A stretch of 64,000 bases of DNA from DAOMFB01 sp963721385 (GTDB lineage: Bacteria > Acidobacteriota > Thermoanaerobaculia > UBA5066): assembly GCA_963721385.1 (NCBI GenBank), contig CAVRJB010000013.1, positions 744,001 to 808,000 of the forward strand, in the 5' to 3' direction. Shown here in pieces: positions 26,428-33,493 of this stretch (the stretch's first letter is position 1; each line of letters begins with the position of its first letter). The notes beneath the pieces are model-generated. The model did no database searches, was not told the DNA's origin, and saw only the letters and a program-made list of their open reading frames with translations. A program made the position numbers and the translations under genes.

Positions 26428-27009
26428 ATGTCGAAGAATTTCGACGAACTGCGTCCCCGTGGCGAGGGGGCCGAGAATTCCGGCGTTCCCGGAATCCGGA
26501 GGGGAGCATATCCCCTCGAATGGAACTGGGAAGAGCTGAACTCGTCGTACCGTCCGCGCCTGATCGCCGCCGGCATCGTCCGCTTCCAGTTGACGCGCGA
26601 GGAGTGCGAGGACGCGGCGCAGACCGTCTTCCTCAAGATCCTCATGCAGAACCCGCGCGTCCGCGACCCGAAGGCGTACCTGCGCGCCGCGTTCCTGCAC
26701 CAGGCGCAAAACGTGGCCGAGATGAAGTTGCGCCGCCGCGAGCGTGAGGCCGCCATGGACGGCTCGTTCGAGATCGGCGTCGACGAGTTCGGGAACGCCG
26801 AGGCCCAGGCGGAGAAGATCCGAAAGGTCTCCGCCGTCACCGGCGCGTTCCGCCGCGTGGGCGACAAGTGCCAGAAGGTGATCCGCAGCTACTGCGTCGA
26901 CGAGTGCACGCTGGCCGAGACGGCCGAGAAGAGCGGCTTCTCGTCGAAGACCATCTGGAAGCGCGTCCAGGAGTGCCTGAAGAGGATGAGGGTATGCCTC
27001 GAATCGTAA
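26428..27009 (+). CDS. ECF-type RNA polymerase sigma factor (plus-strand cassette)
   Basis: About 193 residues. Region 2 is at about 35-105 (CEDAAQTVFLKILMQ, then DPKAYLRAAFLHQAQNVAE). Region 4 is at about 140-190, with a helix-turn-helix CTLAETAEKSGFSSKTIWKR that recognises the -35 element. The C-terminus (ECLKRMRVCLES) closely resembles that of the second ECF factor at 31726. ATG 26428 is used; a TTG one codon earlier is also possible. The gene overlaps the zinc-finger/TPR gene by exactly 16 bases, which implies translational coupling of sigma factor and putative anti-sigma factor. The signal and target promoters are unknown. Confidence 0.82.
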   Translation: MSKNFDELRPRGEGAENSGVPGIRRGAYPLEWNWEELNSSYRPRLIAAGIVRFQLTREECEDAAQTVFLKILMQNPRVRDPKAYLRAAFLHQAQNVAEMKLRRREREAAMDGSFEIGVDEFGNAEAQAEKIRKVSAVTGAFRRVGDKCQKVIRSYCVDECTLAETAEKSGFSSKTIWKRVQECLKRMRVCLES

Positions 27010-28425
27010 CGCTCGACCACCCGAGCGAAACGGACCTCCTGAATCTCGCCACCGGGCGGGAGCCGGGAGAGGCCTTCGAGGCGACGCGCCGCCACCTGGA
27101 CGAAGGCTGCCGCGTCTGCGAGAAGCGGCTGGCCGACCTGTCCGACCTGATCGAAGCGATTCGCGAGGAAGAAGCTTTCAACGACATCCTCACCGCGAGG
27201 GAGTTCCCCGTCCTGCCCGAGGAGCCCCGCGGCCGCACCCTCCCCTTCACGAAGGCGAAGCCCCAGCTCGAGGAGATCTTCCGGATCTCGCAGAGCGCCG
27301 AGGGCCCCGCGGAGGAGATCCTGGCGGCCGCCCGCGAGAGCGAGGACGCGCTGAACGACTGCCTCCGGTCGCTCGACGGCCACCCCGGCCGCGGCTTCGC
27401 GCTGCTCTATGCCTGCCAGAAGGGGTCCGCTCTCGTCGGCGACGACCCGAATCGGGCTCTCGCTCTCGCGCGCCTCGTTTTCGAGGAAGCCGAGATCGCT
27501 GATGGACGCGAACGTCGAGTCGAAGGCGGCGACGCCGGCTCCTCGTCAGACCGTTCAGGCCGAAGCGAAGCTGCTGGAGGCCCAGGCGCAGATCCAGCTC
27601 GGCTTTGCGCAGGAAGTCGCGCGATGCCGCCATCGCCGGCGCGGGAGCTCTTCGCGAGTGCCGGCGACACGGGGTTCGGACAGCGCCCTTTCCGACTACT
27701 ACGAAGGGTCAGGCTGCAGGCTTCGCGAAGGACTATGCCGGCGCGGAGCGGCTGCTCAAGAAGGCGCTCAAGGTCTTCTCCGAGTTCGGCCAGGACCACC
27801 TGATCGGCGCGGGCCGAGGCAGCGCTCGGGACGCTTTTCCTGCAGCGCGGCGACAACGAGCGCGCACTGCCGTACTTCGAGCAGGCGATCGCGGCGTTCG
27901 ATCCGGTGGCCGACGAGCGCCCGCTGAGGCAGTGACGCTCAACAACCGGGCCACAACGCTCTCGCGGCTCGAGCGATACGACGAGGCCCGGGCGACGTAC
28001 GCGCGCGCCCTCAACATGGCGCTCAAGCGCGACATGAAGGCCTTCGTGCAGATCATCCGGAACGGCCTCGCCGAGATGGACTTCCGGCGGGGACGGTACG
28101 AGCGCGCGCTGTCGGCCTTCTCCGACCTCTGGAAAGAAGCCGTCCGCGCGGGATTCGACAACGAAGCGGTCTTCGCGCACCTCTACGTCGCCGAGTGCCT
28201 CGGCCGGCTGGGGCGCGACGCCGAGATGGCCGAGTCGATTCTCACGCTTCGCGAGAGGTCAGAAGCCGAATCCGTTCGCGCCTTCTCCGGCGATGGAAGA
28301 GCTGTTCGCCTGCCTCGATCAGGGAATGCTCGACGCGGACCTCGTGCAGGCACGTTCGCGAGTACCTGCAGGCCGAGAGCAGCGGCGAATCGCGCCCGTA
28401 CCAGCGCCTCCGGCTCGCCTCCTGA
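26994..28425 (+). pseudogene. Zinc-finger/TPR anti-sigma-like protein, frameshifted
   Basis: The frame from ATG 26994 is intact for about 165 codons: a zinc-finger-like HLDEGCRVC (H-x3-C-x2-C in relaxed form) at about 31-40, then a domain containing CLRSLDGHPGRGFALLYACQ. After FEEAEI near 27495 the homology continues in another frame (MDANVESKAATPAPRQTVQA), then in a third (GQAAGFAKDYAGAERLLKKA, IIRNGLAEMDFRRGRYERAL), and ends at 28425 in REYLQAESSGESRPYQ. TPR-like helices occupy the C-terminal two thirds. At least five single-base shifts are needed. The whole length aligns with the minus-strand gene at 29402, so the original reading is recoverable. It is either decayed or a product of sequencing indels. 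Confidence 0.72.
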
Positions 28426-28465
28426 CCGCCTTTCCCTGACCGAACGAAAGATCGGCACCTGTTCA

Positions 28466-28492
28466 GCCACCCTCAGGGTGGCCGTTTTTTTT
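28466..28492 (+). terminator. Rho-independent terminator after the plus-strand sigma/TPR cassette
   Basis: GCCACCC (28466-28472), a TCA loop and GGGTGGC (28476-28482) make a perfect 7-base-pair GC stem. CG and eight T residues (28485-28492) follow. It lies 41 bases after the TPR reading frame ends, marking the end of that transcript. It is the clearest intrinsic terminator in the window. Confidence 0.92.
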
Positions 28493-28610
28493 CGTTCAGG
28501 AGCAGAATAGGGGGGTCAAAAGGGGACCATCCCCTGTCTAAGTTGGTGAAAGGCGACAGAAACCGGGCTCCCGCGGGCCGGAAAACGTCGAGCTTTCAAG
28601 GAGGATTCGG

Positions 28611-28778
28611 ATGTACGGGAGATTCATCCAGGACTTCTTCGGTGGCTTCTTCGGAACCTGTTCGCGGCTCGGTTCTGGGGTTCGGAGGCCGAGGACGCTG
28701 CGATCCAATCGGTGCAACGACGCGACCGATCAGCGCGATCAACTGGCCGATTGGCGCCACATCGTACCCATCGGCTGA
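28611..28778 (+). CDS. Small ORF with strong Shine-Dalgarno, unknown function
   Basis: A 55-codon frame from ATG 28611 to TGA 28778, preceded by AAGGAGG ending 6 bases upstream, one of the best ribosome sites in the window. The N-terminus MYGRFIQDFFGGFFG is aromatic and glycine rich. The rest is Arg/Asp rich and less protein-like. A +1 shift near 28655 would instead give GNLFAARFWGSEAEDAAIQS, which looks more like a folded sequence, so an indel here is possible, as in the neighbouring genes. It stands downstream of a terminator, so it needs its own promoter. No family is recognised. It may be an output of the flanking sigma-factor cassettes, which is speculative. Confidence 0.4.
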   Translation: MYGRFIQDFFGGFFGTCSRLGSGVRRPRTLRSNRCNDATDQRDQLADWRHIVPIG

Positions 28779-28787
28779 TCGAGCCGA
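28705..28787 (+). repeat. Two inverted repeats in the small-ORF region
   Basis: CCAATCGG (28705-28712) is the perfect inverse of CCGATTGG (28747-28754), 34 bases apart. TCGGCT (28771-28776) pairs with AGCCGA (28782-28787) around GATCG and spans the stop codon of the small ORF. Between them GATCA/CGAT steps recur. They could fold as RNA or be protein sites. The gap from 28779 to 28891 shows no other gene. Confidence 0.35.
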
Positions 28788-28891
28788 ACAGACCTTTGAC
28801 GCGCCATGCGCCCAGGGGATCGGTAAGACCTCTTGGGGATTTCGTGTTTTCAAACAGGTGTGAGAAACTTTTCGCCGAGGGTTCCTGAAGA

Positions 28892-29320
28892 ATGCTGAAC
28901 GGACCGGCTTCGGGCTCGCCTGCCTCCTCCTCGGGCGAAGTCCTGCTGTCCCTTCAGCTCCGTACACCCGAAAAACTCTACGTTCCCGACGTCGTGAACG
29001 CCACGGCCGGCGGGGGCGTCCTTCTGCACCTCGAGATCCGGAACCGGGCCGAGACGGCGTGGGAGTCGAAGTCGCGCACCGGGGCGCTCCTCGAGATCGT
29101 CGTGATGGACGAGCGCGGGGCGGAGTGGTCGCGCCAGACGCGCCAGCTTCCGATGCTGGCCTACCCCACCCGCCTCGAGCCGGGCCGCGGCTTCAATCTT
29201 CCCATCCGCATCGTCTTCCCCGACATCCCCGCCGAGGGAAGGCTCTACCGCCTGCGGATCCGCGTCGCTCCCGGCGCGGAGGAAACCGTCTCCACCGTCC
29301 GCCTCGAGCCGCGCCCGTAG
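28892..29320 (+). CDS. Small beta-rich protein, possibly BsuPI-like
   Basis: A 142-residue soluble protein without a signal peptide. The first 16 residues are Ser/Gly/Pro rich; the remainder alternates hydrophobic strands (VLLHLEIRNRAETAWESKSR, GALLEIVVMDERGAEWSRQT, LEPGRGFNLPIRIVF, YRLRIRVAPG). An Ig-like or BsuPI (intracellular proteinase inhibitor)-like sandwich fits this pattern: strand, N-R-x-x-x-x-x-W, then an L-x-P-G turn. No catalytic residues stand out. It lies between the two convergent sigma/TPR cassettes, 81 bases from the end of the minus-strand copy. The reading frame has normal GC-rich codon use. Family placement is tentative. Confidence 0.55.
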   Translation: MLNGPASGSPASSSGEVLLSLQLRTPEKLYVPDVVNATAGGGVLLHLEIRNRAETAWESKSRTGALLEIVVMDERGAEWSRQTRQLPMLAYPTRLEPGRGFNLPIRIVFPDIPAEGRLYRLRIRVAPGAEETVSTVRLEPRP

Positions 29321-29401
29321 GGCGCAGGCTCGGCGGCCTTCAGGGAATGAACCGCATGAGCCGCCCGAATGCTCTGTCACCGCCTTCCGAAAGCAAGTTG
29401 G

Positions 29402-30523
29402 CTAATGGGAAAGCCGCGCTGTCCGCCGCTCTTCGAAGAAACCGCCCTCTTCAAGGTGCTCCCGAAGCGCGCAGATGCTCTCGAACCTCAACGATCCGCG
29501 GTCGACGAACCTGAATAACTGCCTGATCTCGGGGAACGGGGAGAATCGATTCGTTCGAAGCCTCTCGCGGAGGGCGACAAGCGTGGCTTCCATTTCAACG
29601 AGGTACCCTCTTCGCCCCTGGCACTCCGCGATGAACAGCGATGCCCATACGTAATTCTGTTCGCTGCCGACCGAATCCGCTTCTAGCTGCAGCCGTCTAA
29701 AGTCCTCGATGGCCTTCGCGAATCGGCCCCTGCGCATCTCCAGTTCGGCGAGGTTATTTCGAACGATGTGTGCGATGGGCTGCAAAGCGCACCTCCTTGT
29801 TATTGCGAGGGCGCGAACAAGGTGAATGCGAGCCTCTTCGTATCGGCGCATCTTCATGAGACACGAGCCGAGATTGCAGTGCAAGTCGCCAATGTCCTCG
29901 CATCAGAATCTTCTTCGAATCTAGGTATCGCTTGAAGAAAGATTCGGCGCGCGTCCTCAAGGTCGCCCATCAGCGCCATCAAAGTGCCCAGCGCCGCGAC
30001 CGCGCGATCCGCCAAGTGACCATGGCCATATGCCATGAACGACTTGAGAGCCCGTTGCAGCATTCTCTGCGCCGGCGCATACCGTTTTAGGAATCCGAGT
30101 GCCTGTCCCTCGAAGTAGTCCGCCAGTGACTCCCCGAACCTACCGGCTCACAGCGGCCCTGAAGCGATTTCGGGCATCTCGCGATGCCCGCACCGAAGCT
30201 TCAACCCGAATCAACTGTAAATTGGCGTTTGACTCCAAAAGTATCGCGCCTGCTTGCACCGTCCGACAAAAGGCTCCCGTCGCCGCTTCGGCCTCGACGT
30301 TGGCGGCTATCAGCGTCTCGGCTTCCTCGAAGATGCGTTCCCCGAGGGCAAGGGTGCGGTGCGGGTTTTCGCCGACGAGGGTCGACCCGTTCTCGCAGCC
30401 GTACAGCAGCGCGAAGCCGCGGCCGGCGTGGCCGTCGAGCGCGCGGAGGCACTCACAAAGCGCATCGTCGCCCTCGCGAGCTGCACTGACGATTCCGTCC
30501 GCGAGAAGATCGCCCCCTCTCAT
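29402..30523 (-). pseudogene. TPR protein of the minus-strand sigma cassette, frameshifted
   Basis: It is read from ATG 30523: LADGIVSAAREGDDALCECL and LDGHAGRGFALLYGCENGST match the plus-strand gene at 26994 almost residue for residue. The first frame ends at 30140. Homology continues in other frames with LADRAVAALGTLMALMGDLE and finally HIVRNNLAELEMRRGRFAKA to the stop at 29402. Two to three shifts are needed (near 30140 and 29880). TPR-like repeats cover about 29400-30060. Further coding similarity upstream of 30523 (AAKKAAEPPRFEPSLPF) suggests the true N-terminus lies near 30640. Gene decay and indel errors are both possible. Confidence 0.65.
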
Positions 30524-30817
30524 GAGGAAAGGCAGCGAAGGCTCGAAGCGAGGCGGTTCCGCGGCCTTCTTCGCCGCTCCCGTCCCCTTTCCCCGCTTCG
30601 GCTCGCGGCGCGTCAGAAGGACGACGCGGTGAGTGGCGCGGAGGAACTGGAACGCGTCGAGCGCGCCGGCGCGCCGGAGGCGCCCGAGAGACGCCCGGAA
30701 AGAGACCCTTCAGCTCCGGCCCGTCGCTCGGCCCCGTCTCGGCGACGGCGAGCGCGGTCACGGTCATCGCGAACGCACCCCACGCGCCGGTGCGGGCGAA
30801 TGCCCCCCGGGCGCGCC

Positions 30818-31741
30818 TCAGCGACACGTTTCCCTCGCGGGTGCTTCTCCTGCCGCAGGCACGGCGAGTCCCTTCGCGAACTCCGCCCGCGCGGCGTCGA
30901 CCGGATGTCCCGTCACCGCGAACGTCTCTGCCGCCCGCTCCGCGAGAGCCAGGCCCTCCGCCGGCCTGCCCGAGACCGTCCGCAGGATCGAAGCGATCGT
31001 CTCCATCCGGGCGACGAGCGGCAGGGCGTCCCGCCCGCCATCCAGCGACCTCCACGCGGCCTCGAGCCTCTCGCGTGCGGCGTCAAACTCGGCGTGGAGC
31101 AGCTCGCACGCTGCCGCGAGGAGCTGCGCTTCCGCCGCGAGCCTCGCGAGCGGCGCGGCGTATTCCTCGGGCTTGGGACGCATCTCGCTGAGACCCTCGA
31201 CAGCGGGTTCCTTCGAGATCCGGTCGAGTGCCGCCTCGGCGAAATGCCGATAGGCCGCCGGGTTGTCTTCGACCCTGTCGAATGCCTCGGAGAGAGCACC
31301 CGACAGCGCGAGCCGGTCCGCGAGGCTGTCGAATCGGACGGACGTGAGGGCCGCATCAAGAGTCGCCTTGTCGCCCTTCACGGTCTTCAGCAGGGCGCTC
31401 GTCCGAGGCGCTGATGCGATGGACGCCTCGGCGGCCGCCTCCGCGAGCGCGTGGACGTCCAGTCCCGCTTCCTTCGCGAGGCGGTGAGACGCTTGAGGCC
31501 GCCGGAAGAAGGGATCGTCCGAGGGAAGGACGCCCGGGGCATCCGCGGGCCGGACCGCGTTCGCCGCCGTTTCGCGCATCGCCGCATCCAGAATTTCAGT
31601 GCGGGACTTCTCCCGCCGGCACGTCGCGCACTGCCGGAGATGCCGTTCCGCCGCGGCGTGCTCGGTGGCGTCGAGATCGGCCAGGACGAGGCGCAGAAGC
31701 GTGGCCTCGTCGAGGTGGGCCGGACTCAGACTTCGAGACAT
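30818..31741 (-). CDS. Zinc-finger/TPR anti-sigma-like protein
   Basis: A 307-codon frame. Residues about 3-50 form an anti-sigma zinc-finger module with HLRQCATC (H-x3-C-x2-C). A helical region with TPR character follows (LARLAAEAQLLAAACELLHA, RPAEGLALAERAAETFAVTG). The ATG overlaps the ECF sigma stop by 16 bases, the same overlap as in the plus-strand cassette. The current C-terminus (APARETCR) looks artificial: one frame over, the sequence continues as LRRARGAFARTGAWGAFAMT and onward to about 30700, so an indel near 30830 probably truncates it. From 30524 to 30817 I see only this out-of-frame continuation. The proposed role is to hold the cognate sigma factor; the signal is unknown. Confidence 0.68.
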   Translation of the reverse strand: MSRSLSPAHLDEATLLRLVLADLDATEHAAAERHLRQCATCRREKSRTEILDAAMRETAANAVRPADAPGVLPSDDPFFRRPQASHRLAKEAGLDVHALAEAAAEASIASAPRTSALLKTVKGDKATLDAALTSVRFDSLADRLALSGALSEAFDRVEDNPAAYRHFAEAALDRISKEPAVEGLSEMRPKPEEYAAPLARLAAEAQLLAAACELLHAEFDAARERLEAAWRSLDGGRDALPLVARMETIASILRTVSGRPAEGLALAERAAETFAVTGHPVDAARAEFAKGLAVPAAGEAPARETCR

Positions 31742-32238
31742 TGCTTCAGCCTCCTCAGGCAGCCGTCCAGCCGCTTCCAGACCTGCTTCCACGAATGGCC
31801 CGTCACCTCGCCCGCTTCCTTCAGCGTGAGGCCTTCGTAGTAATGGCCGACGAGCAGCCGGCGGCAGACCGGCGAGAGCCGGCCGAACGCCTGCTTCAGG
31901 GCCATGGACCATTCCGCCTCTGCGGCCCCGTGCCCGTTGGACCGGCCGGCGCCGGGCTCGAGGCCCGCCGGATCGTCGCGACGCCGCGCTTCGCGCTCCA
32001 GCCATTTGCAGCAGCGGATGTAGAAGACGTGGAACGCGAACCCCTTGTGGTTCTTGATGGCGGCGCCGCTGCCGGACAGCTCGAGCAGCGTCTCGGCCAG
32101 CAGCTCCTCGGCCTCTTCCCGCCGGATGCCGAACCGCTTGAACGCCATGCCGATCAGCCGCTCCACCTGTTCGCGGTCGAGCAGCAGGGCCACTGCGGCC
32201 TCGGGTCCCGTCCTCGGCGTCTCGACGTCGCTGGTCAC
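31726..32238 (-). CDS. ECF-type RNA polymerase sigma factor (minus-strand cassette)
   Basis: About 170 residues from GTG 32238. A GTG at 32319 would add 27 unremarkable residues; neither has a clear Shine-Dalgarno. Region 2 is at about 20-80 (RREEAEELLAETLLELSGSG, then FHVFYIRCCKWLEREARRR). Region 4 is at about 110-165, with YYEGLTLKEAGEVTGHSWKQ as the -35-recognising helix-turn-helix. The C-terminal LRRLKQCLE resembles the factor at 26428. It is divergent from the diiron-protein gene. It appears to be a diverged duplicate of the plus-strand sigma gene, placed in mirror orientation. Confidence 0.8.
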   Translation of the reverse strand: MTSDVETPRTGPEAAVALLLDREQVERLIGMAFKRFGIRREEAEELLAETLLELSGSGAAIKNHKGFAFHVFYIRCCKWLEREARRRDDPAGLEPGAGRSNGHGAAEAEWSMALKQAFGRLSPVCRRLLVGHYYEGLTLKEAGEVTGHSWKQVWKRLDGCLRRLKQCLEV

Positions 32239-32446
32239 GATTGCTTCGGCGCGGATTCTTCTCTCGGCGCCGCGTGGATTCAAGAAATTCGTGCGCGAAG
32301 CTCTGGAAAGACGTGCCACAGGGGACTATTCGGGTTTTCTTCGAGCGAAGGGGGTCAAGAGCGGGTAGCTGAATGAACTAATTCGAGTCGCCTGCCCGAC
32401 CCCGCGTTTGACGCCGCTTGTCCCTTTCGGCAACATTCGCGCCGCC

Positions 32447-33400
32447 GTGAACGCCCCCGGGAAAAGTCCCGCACCTCCCTCGTCTCCTCCCGCGAACGCC
32501 ATCTCCCGCGCCCCCCGCACGCAGATCGGCCTCCCGGTCCAGCGCCCGACGTCGTGGTGGCTCGACATCCTGAAGCGCCGGGCCGCAAAGATGTACGAGG
32601 AGAAGCTCGACCTCTCGCAGCCGGTCGACTTCTCGTCCGAGGAGGAGAAGCGGGCCTGCATCGCCTTCTTCAACGCGGCGTACCGGGCCGAGGAGTCGGG
32701 CCTCGCCGGCGCCCACAAGTTGGCCGAGGAGGTCCGGGAGTGGGACCCCGAGCTCGCCGAGTGTCTCGTCCTCTACGGCAACGAGGAGGGGTGGCACCGC
32801 GAGCTCCTGGCGGAGTTCCTGACCCACGTCGGCGGACAGGTGAACCCGATGGGGTGGATGGTCTCGGGCTTCTACAGGACGTACGGCCGGGCGGAGCGGA
32901 TGGAGACGGTCATGCTGACGAACCTGATGTTCGAGACCATCGGCGCGACGACCTACCGGCTCTCGCTCCGGCAGGTGAAGCAGCCGCTCGCCCGGCAGGT
33001 GCTCCGGATCCTGACGCGCGACGAGTCGTTCCACGTCCCGCTGAACGTCCACTTCATCCGCGAGATCCTGAAGCGCCACCCGGAGCGGAGCCGCCTGCGC
33101 CTGAAGGTGATCTACCAGGTCGTCTTCCACTCGCTCGTCGCGATGTCGTACGGGAGCCGGAAGGTGGCGCGGGAGTTCGACCACGTGACGCCGCGGGAGC
33201 TGACGACAGCCTACATCGAGAACCTTGGACGCCTCTTCGCCCACGAGGCCGACCTCGACTTCAGGCCGCCGAGACACCTCCTCCGGGCCTACGGCATCAC
33301 GGACGAGCGGTTGGCGGAGAGTGATGGCCCGAGCGCGATCTCCGTCGAGGCCGCCGAAAAGGCCGCCCGGCGCGAAGAGGTCGACGTCCGGGCCCGCTGA
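32447..33400 (+). CDS. Ferritin-like diiron protein, possible oxygenase
   Basis: A 317-residue, all-helical protein. Four metal-ligand motifs in ferritin/RNR-type order are visible: AYRAEESGLAGA, GNEEGWHRELLAEF (E-x-x-H), LMFETIGATTY and TRDESFHVPLNVHF (DE-x-x-H). This carboxylate-bridged arrangement resembles AurF-like N-oxygenases, acyl-ACP desaturases and MiaE, but I cannot place it in one family. The first 25 residues are Pro/Ala rich and probably disordered. GTG 32447 is preferred over a TTG at 32408. The next gene, 93 bases downstream, is a flavoprotein carrying its own rubrerythrin domain, so a shared redox or oxygen-related function is plausible but inferred. Confidence 0.72.
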   Translation: MNAPGKSPAPPSSPPANAISRAPRTQIGLPVQRPTSWWLDILKRRAAKMYEEKLDLSQPVDFSSEEEKRACIAFFNAAYRAEESGLAGAHKLAEEVREWDPELAECLVLYGNEEGWHRELLAEFLTHVGGQVNPMGWMVSGFYRTYGRAERMETVMLTNLMFETIGATTYRLSLRQVKQPLARQVLRILTRDESFHVPLNVHFIREILKRHPERSRLRLKVIYQVVFHSLVAMSYGSRKVAREFDHVTPRELTTAYIENLGRLFAHEADLDFRPPRHLLRAYGITDERLAESDGPSAISVEAAEKAARREEVDVRAR

Positions 33401-33493
33401 TCGCCCGGTAACCCCTGAATCATCTGCACCATACCGGCGAAATGGCGATAGGCTGAAGCTTCCGCCGCCTGAACGAAGGCTCCGGGGGGAAGC

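Noticed and set aside
28510..28535. REP-like element (GGGGTCAAAAGGGGACCATCCCC) that might recur at 32318-32358
   Set aside because: The two places share only short G-rich words in different order; not enough to call a repeat family or mobile element.
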